In this document: positions 38,983 to 48,544 of the stretch, piece after piece
Layout of the letters: each line of letters begins with the position of its first letter
Position numbering within the stretch: position 1 is the stretch's first letter
Notes under the pieces: generated by a model
Databases searched by the model: none
What the model saw: the letters and a program-made list of their open reading frames with translations, nothing else
What the model was told of the DNA's origin: nothing
Assembly: GCF_001907245.1 (NCBI RefSeq)
Contig: NZ_MQSU01000004.1
Coordinates: forward strand, 248,001-312,000
From: Boudabousia liubingyangii
Lineage (GTDB): Bacteria; Actinomycetota; Actinomycetes; Actinomycetales; Actinomycetaceae
Direction of reading: 5' to 3'
DNA length: 64,000 bases
Translations under genes and position numbers: made by a program

Positions 38983-39058
38983 AACCTTGGCGGGCCAAAA
39001 CCAGGTGGACTAAAACTAGGTGGACTAAAGTCAAGCGGACTGAAGCCAAGCGTGCAGA
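38983..39058. repeat. Degenerate 15-bp tandem repeat
   Basis: Five consecutive units of 15-16 bases: the two best are AACCAGGTGGACTAA (38999-39013) and AACTAGGTGGACTAA (39014-39028); AGTCAAGCGGACTGA and AGCCAAGCGTGCAGA follow and AACCTTGGCGGGCCAA precedes. It stops four bases before the HIT stop codon. No function is evident. Confidence 0.65.
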
Positions 39059-39061
39059 AAG

Positions 39062-39463
39062 CTAACCAACCGAGCTAAGCGCCTTGCGAACTCGTTCGGC
39101 ATCAGCGGCCAACTCTTCAGGCGAAACCTCTAGATGCTTTTCTAGGTTGAAATCTTCCATCCCGTTGGTGGGGAAAAGGTGAATGTGGGCGTGGGGGACA
39201 CCGTAACCGGCAATCACCACGCCACAGCGTTCGGAACCGAACTCTTCACGTAAGGGCTTCGAAAACTTACCCACTAGCTCAAAGAGGTGCGCTAAAGTGT
39301 CTGCCGGAAGCTCATCGAACTGGTCAACCGGCACCCTCGGAACAAGCAGAAAATGGCCGTGGCTCTGAGGGGCAATATCTAGGAAAGCCACGCAGACATC
39401 GTCCTCGTAGACCTTCTGGCTGGGAATCTCACCCGCAATAATCTGTTCAAAAATAGTGCTCAT
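39062..39463 (-). CDS. HIT family hydrolase
   Basis: Small nucleotide-binding hydrolase or transferase of the histidine-triad superfamily. The 133-residue protein contains the N-terminal Hint-like fold (IFEQIIAGEIPSQKVYEDD, FLDIAPQSHGHFLLVP) and the catalytic triad HAHIHLFP with His91, His93 and His95. Substrate may be AMP-lysine-like or AMP-NH2 phosphoramidates, but is unproven. ATG at 39463 starts the conserved domain; it lacks a Shine-Dalgarno site and lies 6 bases after a -10-like CACAAT, so it is likely leaderless. It diverges from leuS. Confidence 0.92.
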   Translation of the reverse strand: MSTIFEQIIAGEIPSQKVYEDDVCVAFLDIAPQSHGHFLLVPRVPVDQFDELPADTLAHLFELVGKFSKPLREEFGSERCGVVIAGYGVPHAHIHLFPTNGMEDFNLEKHLEVSPEELAADAERVRKALSSVG

Positions 39464-39469
39464 AGCTAT

Positions 39470-39475
39470 ATTGTG
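39470..39475 (-). promoter_or_regulatory. Putative -10 element of the HIT gene
   Basis: Minus-strand CACAAT six bases before the ATG, the same hexamer found upstream of rpsP and rplS. Confidence 0.35.
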
Positions 39476-39578
39476 GCCTAAACTTCGGGCATTTTCTGGC
39501 TCAGGTGAGAAGAAAAGCGTAAAAATCAACTAGAATAAACTCTGGTAACGAAACTAAAGAACAAAACTAGGTGTAGCA

Positions 39579-42443
39579 ATGACTGAAAGCCAAATTAACG
39601 AACGCTACGATGCGTCCCTGGCCGCACAAATTGAAGCTAAGTGGCAAAAGAAATGGGAAGAGCTAGGCTCCTACCATGCAGATAACCCAGTCGGCGACCT
39701 AGCCGGACCCAATGCCGAAAAGCCCCGCTTCTTCCTACTAGACATGTTCCCCTACCCCTCCGGTAAGGGCCTCCACGTCGGTCACCCGCTAGGGTACATT
39801 GCCACCGACGTCGTGGGGCGTTTCCAGCGCATGCAGGGCAAGAACGTCCTGCACACCATGTCCTATGACGCTTTTGGTCTACCCGCTGAACAGTACGCCG
39901 TTCAGACCGGCCAGCACCCGCGCATTACCACTGAAGAGAACATTGCCAATATGGAACGGCAACTGCGTCGTATCGGCCTAGGACATGACCGTCGCCGTAC
40001 CTTCTCTACCACCGACGAAGAATACGTTAAATGGACCCAGTGGATCTTCCTGCAAGTCTTCAACTCTTGGTACGATTTCGATGCTCCGGCCCGTAACGGC
40101 CAAGGCCAGGGACGCGCCCGCAAGATCGAAGAACTACGCGCAGAACTTGAAAATGGCACTCGCCAACTCGAAGATGATCGCGCCTGGGCCGACCTTACCG
40201 AGGCTGAAAAGCGCGATTACCTAGACTCTAAGCGCCTCGCCTACGTTACCGAAGCACGCGTGAACTGGTGCCCCGGATTGGGTACCGTACTAGCGAACGA
40301 AGAGGTCACCGCCGACGGTCGTTCCGAACGCGGCAACTACCCCGTATTCCCCGCCAAGCTACGCCAGTGGATGATGCGGATTACCGATTATGCCGACCGC
40401 CTCGAAAAGGACCTAGAGACCATCGACTGGCCCGAAAAGGTTGCCGCCATGCAGCGCAACTGGATTGGCCGTTCCGAGGGCGCTCGCGTCACCTTCCCCT
40501 TCGGTGAGGAAAGCTTCGAGGTCTACACTACCCGCCCGGATACCCTCTTTGGAGCCAGCTTCTGTGTCCTCTCGCCTGAACACCCGCTACTGGCAGATCT
40601 CACTGAAACTCCCGCTGAGTGGCCCGAAGGTACCCGGGAAGCTTGGACCGGTGGTTTTGCCACCCCGCGCGAAGCCGTTGAAACCTACCAGGAACAGGCA
40701 GCTAAGCAGTCTGAAATGGATCGCGCCGCCGAAGACAAGGAAAAGACCGGTGTCTTCACCGGCCGTTTTGCCACCAACCCGGTAACCGGTGAACAGATCC
40801 CGGTCTTCACCGGCGACTACGTCATGATGGGTTACGGAACCGGCGCGATTATGGCAGTCCCGGCGCATGATCAGCGTGACTTTGACTTTGCCAAGAAGTA
40901 CGACCTAGACATTCGCCAGACGATTTCCGCCCCGGAAGACTACGACGGCGAAACTGCTTGGGTCGAAGATGGCACCGTGATTAACTCTGCTAATGATCAG
41001 ATCGACATTAACGGCCTAGACAAGGCACAGGCTAAAGCCAAGATGACCCAGTGGCTTGAGTCCGCTGGTATCGGTAAAGCCGCCACCAGTTACCGACTAC
41101 GTGACTGGCTCTTCAGCCGTCAGCGCTACTGGGGTGAACCCTTCCCCGTAGTTTACGATGAAGAAGGCCGAATTCACGCCCTGCCCGAATCCATGCTGCC
41201 CGTACAGCTTCCCGAAATGGAAGACTTCAAGCCGCGCGCTTTTGATCCGGAAGACCGCGATAGTGAACCTGAGCCGCCACTTGGTCGCGTGCGTGACTGG
41301 GTAGAGGTGGAACTAGACCTAGGTGAGGGCCTAAAGAAGTACTACCGTGACACGAACACCATGCCTCAGTGGGCTGGTTCTTGCTGGTACGAAATGCGCT
41401 ACGCCGATCCGCACAATGATCAGGCCATGATCGACCCCGAGAACGAAAAGTACTGGCTGGGTGCTCAGACTGAAGACGCCTCTGGCGGTGCTGACCTCTA
41501 CGTCGGTGGCGTTGAGCATGCGGTGCTACACCTGCTGTATGCCCGTTTCTGGCACAAGATCCTCTTCGACCTGGGCTTCATTTCTTCATCCGAACCCTTC
41601 CATAAACTCTTCAACCAGGGTTACGTTCAGGCCTATGCCTACACCGACCAGCGTGGCCAATACGTCCCGGCTGACGAGGTAGAAGGCGACGAACAGACCG
41701 GCTTCACCTACCAGGGGCAGCCGGTAAACCGTGAATACGGCAAGATGGGTAAGTCCCTAAAGAACATTGTCACGCCCGATGAAATGTGTGACGAGTACGG
41801 GGCTGACACCTTCCGCGTCTACGAAATGTCCATGGGCCCGCTAGACATGTCCCGTCCCTGGGATACGCGGGCAGTAGTTGGCTCCCAGCGTTTCTTACAG
41901 CGACTGTGGCGAAATGTCATCGATGAGAACACCGGCGAAGTCACTGTCACCGATGAGACTCCGGACCTACCGACCCAGAAGCTGGTAGCTCGGACCATCG
42001 TGGAGGTCACCGAAGAATACCGAAATATGCGTGTAAACACGGCAATCGCCAAGATGATCGTGCTTAACAATCACCTCACGGGTCTAAACCCGGTGCCTCG
42101 CGCCGCGGTTGAACCTCTGATTCTCATGGTGGCTCCCGTAGCGCCGCACCTAGCGGAAGAACTATGGGAACGACTGGGGCACGCAGAGTCCCTAATCACG
42201 CACGATTTCCCGGTAGTGACCGATACTGAACTGCTTAAAGCTGACGAGGTTACCTGCATCATCCAGATCAACGGCAAGGTCCGTGCCAAGCTGGAAGTTG
42301 ATCCGGAAATCGCTGAAGCCGATCTAGAAGCTGCCGCACGTGAAACCGCAGCGGTTAGTGGCGCCCTCGCCGAGGGAACGCTACGAAAGGTGATCGTCCG
42401 AGCACCTAAGCTGGTCAACTTCGTGATTACACCTCAAAAGTAA
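39579..42443 (+). CDS. leuS: Leucyl-tRNA synthetase
   Basis: Class Ia synthetase that charges tRNA-Leu, with post-transfer editing. The 954-residue protein has the HIGH motif as HVGHPLGY near residue 66-73, the CP1 editing domain between about 260 and 500 with the T-rich region EVYTTRPDTLFGAS and the invariant Asp in MAVPAHDQRDFDFA, and the KMSKS loop as KMGKSLKNI near 722-730. The anticodon-binding and C-terminal domains are complete. A -10 TAGAAT lies at 39531-39536. No T-box is visible. Confidence 0.97.
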   Translation: MTESQINERYDASLAAQIEAKWQKKWEELGSYHADNPVGDLAGPNAEKPRFFLLDMFPYPSGKGLHVGHPLGYIATDVVGRFQRMQGKNVLHTMSYDAFGLPAEQYAVQTGQHPRITTEENIANMERQLRRIGLGHDRRRTFSTTDEEYVKWTQWIFLQVFNSWYDFDAPARNGQGQGRARKIEELRAELENGTRQLEDDRAWADLTEAEKRDYLDSKRLAYVTEARVNWCPGLGTVLANEEVTADGRSERGNYPVFPAKLRQWMMRITDYADRLEKDLETIDWPEKVAAMQRNWIGRSEGARVTFPFGEESFEVYTTRPDTLFGASFCVLSPEHPLLADLTETPAEWPEGTREAWTGGFATPREAVETYQEQAAKQSEMDRAAEDKEKTGVFTGRFATNPVTGEQIPVFTGDYVMMGYGTGAIMAVPAHDQRDFDFAKKYDLDIRQTISAPEDYDGETAWVEDGTVINSANDQIDINGLDKAQAKAKMTQWLESAGIGKAATSYRLRDWLFSRQRYWGEPFPVVYDEEGRIHALPESMLPVQLPEMEDFKPRAFDPEDRDSEPEPPLGRVRDWVEVELDLGEGLKKYYRDTNTMPQWAGSCWYEMRYADPHNDQAMIDPENEKYWLGAQTEDASGGADLYVGGVEHAVLHLLYARFWHKILFDLGFISSSEPFHKLFNQGYVQAYAYTDQRGQYVPADEVEGDEQTGFTYQGQPVNREYGKMGKSLKNIVTPDEMCDEYGADTFRVYEMSMGPLDMSRPWDTRAVVGSQRFLQRLWRNVIDENTGEVTVTDETPDLPTQKLVARTIVEVTEEYRNMRVNTAIAKMIVLNNHLTGLNPVPRAAVEPLILMVAPVAPHLAEELWERLGHAESLITHDFPVVTDTELLKADEVTCIIQINGKVRAKLEVDPEIAEADLEAAARETAAVSGALAEGTLRKVIVRAPKLVNFVITPQK

Positions 42444-42462
42444 GCCGTATTAAGACCCAAAC

Positions 42463-42502
42463 AAGGGGCGGAATTGGAACTCAAAATCCGATTCCGCCCC
42501 TT
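42463..42502 (+). terminator. Terminator of leuS
   Basis: Arms AAGGGGCGGAAT/ATTCCGCCCCTT around a 16-base loop, ending in TTATACTATTT, 20 bases after the leuS stop. Confidence 0.7.
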
Positions 42503-42544
42503 ATACTATTTAACGAATGCCTAATACCACGAAGGAGTGAAGGA

Positions 42545-43465
42545 ATGAGTTCCACGAACCTTGAACTACCGCAGAACCTTGAACTTAAAAAGGGGCCTTT
42601 TAGCGCGCAGGTAATTCTCAATGGGGCACTACTAAACCGTCTTACTAAAGAAACTGAAAATGGACCGGTAGAAGTAATCTCTGGATATGCTGACCGGTCA
42701 GAATGGGAAATTTTAGACGGCTACCGGGGTGCCATCCTCGCCCCCTGGTCTAACCGGATCGAGGACGCCCGATACACCTTTGACGGAAAAGAATATGATC
42801 TGGGGGAGCGGGAACCAGGACTTCGAGATGGCCTTCACGGGTTGGTGTACAACCAAGATTTCACCGTGGTTGAGCAAGAACCGCACCGTGTATTACTGGA
42901 AACCAAGGTAACCGCTGGATCGAGCTACCCTGGCGACCTGGTGGTACAGGTTTCTTATGAACTAACCGAACAGGGTGTGATCACTCAGGTTTCAGCTTAC
43001 AATCCGGGCGAAAAAGAATTGCCGGTAGGTTTGGGATGGCATCCATATTTCAAGCACACGGGAAGCTATCGCCTAAGCTTTGACGCGCAAGCTCGAGTCC
43101 AGGCAGACGAGAATCTAATTCCGCTCCCCGGAGCCGCTGCCTACGAACCCACCGGGGGAGTGGTGGAACTTGACGTCACCGAAGGCATTGATACTCCCTT
43201 TACTGATCTTTTGCGTCCCGTCGCGAATCTAGAAACCGAAGAATACCAGCTGACAATGCACTATCGCGGTGTTCTAAACGGTCCTGGTGTTGGTATTTTC
43301 CATGTTTACACCGGCGACTTTTTAGAGAACCGTCCCAACCTCTCGCTGGCTCTAGAGCCTTGTGAATTCGTCACGAATGCTTTTAACCGTGAGGAATGCA
43401 AAGAGATGTCTTTGCTGGCCCCGGGGGAGACTCGGGTGTTAGAAGCAGAATTAGTAATCGACTGA
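42545..43465 (+). CDS. Aldose 1-epimerase family protein
   Basis: Mutarotase-type enzyme interconverting alpha and beta anomers of hexoses. The 306-residue beta-sandwich protein has the Arg/Asn substrate residues in ILAPWSNRIEDARY, a conserved His in DGLHGLVYNQDF near residue 98, the second His in GLGWHPYFKHTGSY near 166, and the catalytic base Glu in LALEPCEFVTNAF near 278. GAAGGAGTGAAGGA precedes the ATG. It is a single-gene unit, with no sugar operon around it. Confidence 0.93.
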   Translation: MSSTNLELPQNLELKKGPFSAQVILNGALLNRLTKETENGPVEVISGYADRSEWEILDGYRGAILAPWSNRIEDARYTFDGKEYDLGEREPGLRDGLHGLVYNQDFTVVEQEPHRVLLETKVTAGSSYPGDLVVQVSYELTEQGVITQVSAYNPGEKELPVGLGWHPYFKHTGSYRLSFDAQARVQADENLIPLPGAAAYEPTGGVVELDVTEGIDTPFTDLLRPVANLETEEYQLTMHYRGVLNGPGVGIFHVYTGDFLENRPNLSLALEPCEFVTNAFNREECKEMSLLAPGETRVLEAELVID

Positions 43466-43594
43466 AACGACATTCTGGCCGCTACCAGCACCTAGTCGCG
43501 ACAATTACGCAAGTTTTACTCAAAAATAGAAAAACTTGAAAGAAAATTTGCGTTTGAAGCAGCGAAGGGAAAATATCTGTAGTAGGATAGGCCT

Positions 43595-43690
43595 TACAGA
43601 GGCAATAAGTGACTCAGTTCATTTATAGCTTTGCTCTGTGTTGATGGGATGACGGATGCGGTGAGGAAACTCGCCGCATCCGCTTTATTT
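43595..43690 (+). ncRNA. Candidate structured small RNA or leader
   Basis: The region folds as two hairpins. The first pairs ACAGAGGCAA (43596-43605) with TTGCTCTGT (43631-43639), one bulged base. The second pairs GGATGCGGTGAG with CTCGCCGCATCC around a GAAA tetraloop (43654-43681), followed by GCTTTATTT. A -10 TAGGAT at 43583-43588 would start transcription at the first base of hairpin 1. It ends about 20 bases before the VanZ-RDD start, so it could also be that gene's leader. I do not recognise the family. Confidence 0.5.
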
Positions 43691-43711
43691 GCGGAAAACT
43701 AAAGGACTAAC

Positions 43712-44827
43712 TTGCTCGCTCAAGCCTACTGGTCCCTAATCGTGGGATTAGGTATTTCCATTCTTGCCTTCGCTCCGGTCTTGATCTGGCAATACCGCCG
43801 GTATGGGAGTTTCTTCGCTGGCCGTTTGCTCTGGACTGTCGCAACCTTTGTCTACGTCTCAGCGTTAATTGCCTATACGCTATTTCCACTGCCCGATACT
43901 AGCGGAGGTTATTGTGAGGGGCGGGGCCACACCCTCATCCTAGATCCCACGGTTTACTTCATAGACATGTGGCATCACCTAAGAGGACTGCCCCTACTGC
44001 AGATCATAACCAGCTTTGACGTTATGCAAATGGTCCTGAATGTACTGCTTTTCGTACCGCTGGGGATGATCTGTTCTGATTTCTTGATCTGGAAATTCTG
44101 GCCTTCTGTGGGCTTTGGGTTCCTAGTTTCCAGCCTAGTCGAATTAACTCAATACACCGGTAATTTCGGCTTGACGTCCTGCCAATATCGAGTAGCCGAC
44201 GTGAACGATCTAATCACGAACACCCTAGGTACCGCCTTAGGATATTTGATCGCTTTGCTAATCCCAAGATTCGTGGAGTCTCCAAAGTATCTACGTACCC
44301 GCAGACACCTAGCACGCCCCGTCACGAGGTGGCGGCGTTTGGCTGGAATGTTCCTAGACTACGTAATCCTAAATATCGTAATTCTTGCTACCGGTTTACT
44401 GATCGGGATGGTAGTAGTGGCTGACAAACTCCTAGGGTTACACCTGCCGTTGCAAGAATATTCCAAGTGGAATCCAGTACTGATTTTCGTCATGCTTGAG
44501 ATCGTCATCCTTCGGTCGGCGTTTTCAGGTTCAGGAGCCTCATGGGGACAAAGAATCGTCTGGTTAAAACCAGAAGCAGCTCCACGATGGAAACTTCTAG
44601 TCCGGGCGATTTCGGTTCAAGGAGTCTGGGCCCTAACGGCGTTTAGATCCGACCTGCTGACTAGCATCGTCACCCTCTGGGTCCTATTCGACATTCTTTG
44701 GGTCTGCTTCGACCCTAGGGGTCTGTCTTACCGAACCGCAGGACTGCGACTGGTTGATTCTCGCACCTTATCGCCGGGCGGAAGTCAAACCACTGCAAGG
44801 GCTTATGAGCAGAAGACATCTAGTTAA
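43712..44827 (+). CDS. VanZ-like and RDD-domain membrane protein
   Basis: A 371-residue membrane protein in two parts. The N-terminal half (about residues 1-190) resembles VanZ: YTLFPLPD, VQMVLNVLLFVPLGM-like DVMQMVLNVLLFVPLG, VSSLVELTQYTGNFG and RVADVNDLITNTLGTALGY. The C-terminal half (about 205-350) is RDD-like with RLAGMFLDYVILN and SWGQRIVWLK. VanZ proteins give low-level teicoplanin resistance in enterococci; here a role in envelope or solute handling is only inferred. The start is TTG at 43712, after AAAGGA. A stable hairpin precedes it. Confidence 0.85.
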   Translation: MLAQAYWSLIVGLGISILAFAPVLIWQYRRYGSFFAGRLLWTVATFVYVSALIAYTLFPLPDTSGGYCEGRGHTLILDPTVYFIDMWHHLRGLPLLQIITSFDVMQMVLNVLLFVPLGMICSDFLIWKFWPSVGFGFLVSSLVELTQYTGNFGLTSCQYRVADVNDLITNTLGTALGYLIALLIPRFVESPKYLRTRRHLARPVTRWRRLAGMFLDYVILNIVILATGLLIGMVVVADKLLGLHLPLQEYSKWNPVLIFVMLEIVILRSAFSGSGASWGQRIVWLKPEAAPRWKLLVRAISVQGVWALTAFRSDLLTSIVTLWVLFDILWVCFDPRGLSYRTAGLRLVDSRTLSPGGSQTTARAYEQKTSS

Positions 44828-44904
44828 GTCCAACTAAAAGTGATCCCCCTTGCAAAGCTTTCAGTCCATCTGGCTCAGTCGTAAACGATTTGTTAAACTA
44901 AACG

Positions 44905-45111
44905 CGCTATGACCCGGCTCAGGAAACTGAGGTATCACCGGCGAGCATTCCGGAAGAACGGGGAAACCTCACTAGAACCGGACGGATAAGCCCGAAATAG
45001 CTGTCAATGAGTGGTTCGCCAAAAGGTGAGCAAGCGGGGTGGTACCGCGCAGAGTCAAACTGGCTCTTCGCCCTCGGATAAGGAAGTCCATAACCATCAC
45101 GTGAGGAAAGC
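44905..45111 (+). promoter_or_regulatory. T-box riboswitch upstream of ileS (Ile specifier ATC)
   Basis: The leader has a very short Stem I: CCGG (44914-44917) with CCGG (44938-44941), enclosing a CTCAG-GAAA-CTGAG hairpin and the bulged specifier ATC at 44934-44936. Downstream, GCGGGGTGGTACCGCGC (45034-45050) is the T-box antisequestrator, with TGGT at 45040-45043 to pair with uncharged tRNA NCCA. An AGAGTC/GGCTCT hairpin and CCTC at 45072-45075, complementary to GAGG of the ileS Shine-Dalgarno site, suggest translational rather than transcriptional control. There is no T-rich terminator. Confidence 0.88.
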
Positions 45112-48100
45112 ATGAGCGAAAACTCGAGCTCGCAGGCATTTTACCCGCAGCACCGATCCGGCAGCCTAGAAGCCAGCCCCAACTTCCCCGAACTCGAAAA
45201 AGAGATCCTGAACTACTGGGAAAAAGACGGCACCTTCCAAGCCTCCATTGATAACCGTCCGGCCGGTGACAAAGGCTCCAACGAATTCGTCTTCTACGAC
45301 GGCCCGCCCTTCGCCAACGGTCTACCTCACTACGGGCACCTACTAACCGGCTACGTCAAAGACCTCGTAGGCCGCTACCAAACCATGCGCGGACGCCGCG
45401 TCGAACGCCGCTTCGGCTGGGACACCCACGGCCTTCCCGCCGAACTAGAAGCCGAACGCATCCTCGGAATCAACGGTAAAGACGACATCGAAGGCGAAGG
45501 TGGCCTAGGCATCGCCAAATTCAACGAAGTCTGCCGCACCTCCGTCCTCAAGTTCACCGACGAATGGCAAGACTACATCAACTGCCAGGCCCGCTGGGTG
45601 GACTTCGACAATGACTACAAGACCCTAGACCCCACCTTCATGGAATCGGTCATTTGGGCCTTCAAGCAGCTCTACGATAAGGGCCTGGCCTACCAGGGCT
45701 ACCGCGTCCTCCCGTACTGCTGGAAAGACCAGACGCCACTATCCAACCACGAACTAAAGATGGATGATGACGTCTACCAAGATCGCCAGGACAATACCGT
45801 AACCGTAGGCGTGCGTCTGCAGGCAGAAGACGGCCAGCGCGGCGACCTTGCCCTGATCTGGACGACCACCCCGTGGACCCTGCCCTCAAACCAGGCCATC
45901 GCGGTTAACCCCGAGTTCACCTACGTGCGAGTCCGCCCCCAGAATGGCGAACTAGCAGGCGAAACCGTCATCCTCGCACAGGATCTACTGGGCGCCTACG
46001 AAAAGGAACTAGGGGAGGACTACGAGGTACTCGAGTCCTTCGCCGGTGCCGAACTGGTGGGCCGTACCTACTACCCGATGTTCGAGTTCTTCGTAGACCG
46101 CATGCTCAAGGCCACCGGTTACCAGAACCTCGAAGCACGCGGCGCCAAAGAAGCCAACCCCAACGAAGAAAACCACGCCATCTGGACCGTGGTTTCCGCT
46201 GATTACGTCACCGCCGATTCCGGTACCGGTCTAGTCCACATGGCCCCCGCCTTCGGTGAAGACGATATGAACGTCTGCTTCGAAAAGGGCATCCGCGACG
46301 TCTTCCTGCCCGTAGACGAAGCCGGCTGCTTCACCAACGAGGTATCCGCCTACGAAGGCCAGCAGGTCTTTGAAGCTAACAAGCCCATCATCCACGACCT
46401 TCGTGATGCCTCCGGCCCGCTAGCAGAACGCGCTGCGGAATACCGACCCGTGCTAGTACAGCAGAAGTCCTACGTGCACTCATACCCGCACTGCTGGCGC
46501 TGCCGTCGCCCGCTGATCTACCGCGCCGTATCCTCCTGGTTCGTAGCGGTCACCAAGATCCGCGACCGCATGGTTGAACTAAACCAGCAGATCGAATGGA
46601 CACCCTCGCACCTACGCGACGGCCAGTTCGGCAAGTGGCTCGAGGGCGCTCGCGACTGGTCCATCTCCCGTAACCGCTTCTGGGGCGCACCCATCCCGGT
46701 ATGGGTCTCTGACGACCCCAACTACCCCCGCACCGACGTCTACGGTTCTTTTGCGGACCTAGAAAAGGACTTCGGGGTAGAGGTCAAGGACCTGCACCGT
46801 CCCTTCATCGACACCCTAGTGCGTCCCAACCCGGACGACCCGACCGGAAAGTCCATGATGCGTCGTATCCCCGACGTCCTAGACTGCTGGTTCGAATCCG
46901 GCTCCATGCCCTTCGCGCAGGTCCACTACCCGTTCGAAAACCAGGACTGGTTCGAAAACCACTACCCGGGTGACTTCATCGTTGAATACATTGGTCAGAC
47001 CCGTGGCTGGTTCTACACCCTGCACGTCCTAGCCACTGCACTATTCGACCGTCCCGCCTTCACCCACTGTGTTTCGCACGGTATCGTCCTCGGTGACGAC
47101 GGCCTAAAGATGTCCAAGTCGCTACGTAACTACCCGGACGTCCGACTAATGTTCGACAAGTACGGTGCGGACGCCATGCGCTGGTTCCTCATGTCCTCCC
47201 CGGTGGTCCGCGGCGGTAACCTCGCCGTCGCCGAAGGATCAATCCGCGACCAGGTCCGTCAGATCCTGCTGCCGCTCTGGAACGCGTACTACTTCTTCGC
47301 ACTCTACTCGGGTACCTGCAATAACGGTGCCGGCTATGAGGCGAAACTACTCGACCTCGAAAATGCTGAGCTAGTTAAGGGCCTGAACGTCATGGACCGT
47401 TACGTTCTAGCTCGCACTAAGGAACTAGCTGACCAGGTTGCCCAGGACCTAGATGCCTACGCTATTACTGAAGCGACCGGCCGTATCCGTGAGCACCTAG
47501 ACCTACTGACCAACTGGTACGTGCGTACCAGTCGTGACCGCTTCTGGGATGAAGACCAGCAGGCCTTCGACACCCTTTACACGGTGCTCGAAACCCTGAT
47601 GCGCGTGGCTGCTCCGCTGCTCCCGCTAGTTACCGAAGAGGTTTGGCGTGGCCTAACTGGTGGCCGCTCAGTACACCTAACCGATTGGCCGGTTTGGCCC
47701 GAGGCCGTTGCCGATCCCGAACTCGTCCAGGTTATGGACGAGGTCCGCGAGATCGTCTCTGGCGCACACGGTCTGCGTAAACTACACAAGTTACGCGTCC
47801 GCCAGCCCCTCAGCCACCTCACGGTCGTTTCGGTTCAGGCAGAAGGACTCAAGCCCTTCGCAGAGCTGATTGCCGCCCAGATTAACGTCAAGGATGTGCG
47901 ATTCTTGCAGCCTGAAGGCTCCGGTTATGAGGTCTCCCAACAGCTGACCTTGAACCCGCGTGAGTTTGGTCCGCAGGTTCGCCCGCTCACCTCCAAGCTC
48001 TTCGCCGCCCAGAAGCAGGGCCAGTGGGAAGCTGCCGACGGTAAGGTAACCTTCCCCGGTGTCGAACTTGACGGCGCCGCGGTTACCCTCGAGCCGGGTC

Positions 48101-48429
48101 AGTTCGAGCTCAACCTACAGGTCTCTGCTCCGGAAGGTGAAGTCGCCCAGGTGCTTTCCTCTGGTGCCTTCGTGGTCCTAGATACCACCTTGACCGAGGA
48201 ACTTGAACGTGAAGGTATCGCCCGCGATGCCATCCGCACCATTCAGGATGAACGTAAGGCTGCTGACCTGCATGTTTCTGACCGCATCAACCTGAAGTTG
48301 ACGGCACCGGCTGAAACCGCCGCAGCACTGCAACAGTTCTCAGAAATGATTGCCAAAGAAACCCTAGCCCTAGAGCTAGCGGTGGAAACTGGTGGCAATG
48401 AACTACTGGTAGAACTGGCAAAGGCCTAA
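45112..48429 (+). CDS. ileS: Isoleucyl-tRNA synthetase, eukaryote-like (type 2)
   Basis: Class Ia synthetase for tRNA-Ile, 1105 residues. The first signature is [15 protein letters not shown] near residue 70-84 and the KMSKS loop is [15 protein letters not shown] near 663-677. Both match the eukaryote-like type 2 group rather than the type 1 form (IHxGHA and KMSKSxGN). CP1 editing domain lies at about 195-430. Type 2 enzymes are generally tolerant to mupirocin. Expression is under the T-box just upstream, and a terminator follows. Confidence 0.97.
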   Translation: MSENSSSQAFYPQHRSGSLEASPNFPELEKEILNYWEKDGTFQASIDNRPAGDKGSNEFVFYDGPPFANGLPHYGHLLTGYVKDLVGRYQTMRGRRVERRFGWDTHGLPAELEAERILGINGKDDIEGEGGLGIAKFNEVCRTSVLKFTDEWQDYINCQARWVDFDNDYKTLDPTFMESVIWAFKQLYDKGLAYQGYRVLPYCWKDQTPLSNHELKMDDDVYQDRQDNTVTVGVRLQAEDGQRGDLALIWTTTPWTLPSNQAIAVNPEFTYVRVRPQNGELAGETVILAQDLLGAYEKELGEDYEVLESFAGAELVGRTYYPMFEFFVDRMLKATGYQNLEARGAKEANPNEENHAIWTVVSADYVTADSGTGLVHMAPAFGEDDMNVCFEKGIRDVFLPVDEAGCFTNEVSAYEGQQVFEANKPIIHDLRDASGPLAERAAEYRPVLVQQKSYVHSYPHCWRCRRPLIYRAVSSWFVAVTKIRDRMVELNQQIEWTPSHLRDGQFGKWLEGARDWSISRNRFWGAPIPVWVSDDPNYPRTDVYGSFADLEKDFGVEVKDLHRPFIDTLVRPNPDDPTGKSMMRRIPDVLDCWFESGSMPFAQVHYPFENQDWFENHYPGDFIVEYIGQTRGWFYTLHVLATALFDRPAFTHCVSHGIVLGDDGLKMSKSLRNYPDVRLMFDKYGADAMRWFLMSSPVVRGGNLAVAEGSIRDQVRQILLPLWNAYYFFALYSGTCNNGAGYEAKLLDLENAELVKGLNVMDRYVLARTKELADQVAQDLDAYAITEATGRIREHLDLLTNWYVRTSRDRFWDEDQQAFDTLYTVLETLMRVAAPLLPLVTEEVWRGLTGGRSVHLTDWPVWPEAVADPELVQVMDEVREIVSGAHGLRKLHKLRVRQPLSHLTVVSVQAEGLKPFAELIAAQINVKDVRFLQPEGSGYEVSQQLTLNPREFGPQVRPLTSKLFAAQKQGQWEAADGKVTFPGVELDGAAVTLEPGQFELNLQVSAPEGEVAQVLSSGAFVVLDTTLTEELEREGIARDAIRTIQDERKAADLHVSDRINLKLTAPAETAAALQQFSEMIAKETLALELAVETGGNELLVELAKA

Positions 48430-48444
48430 GCTAAAAAAACTGAT

Positions 48445-48479
48445 GAGGATCCGGCCGAATACTCTTCGGTCGGATCCTC
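48445..48479 (+). terminator. Terminator of ileS
   Basis: Near-perfect hairpin, GAGGATCCGGCCGAA with TTCGGTCGGATCCTC, followed by CAGTTTATTTAG, 16 bases after the ileS stop. Confidence 0.75.
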
Positions 48480-48544
48480 CAGTTTATTTAGTTGCCAAAG
48501 CACATTAGAGTAGTACCGGTCGAATACCAATCAGAAGGGGCAAC

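Noticed and set aside
38822-39049. Minus-strand frame encoding LVHLVLVHLVLA
   Set aside because: Produced by the 15-bp tandem repeat and a terminator; no ribosome-binding site. Kept as a repeat, not a gene.
39480-39578. T-box or attenuator before leuS
   Set aside because: The divergent gap is short, lacks the TGGTACC core and has no hairpin followed by T.
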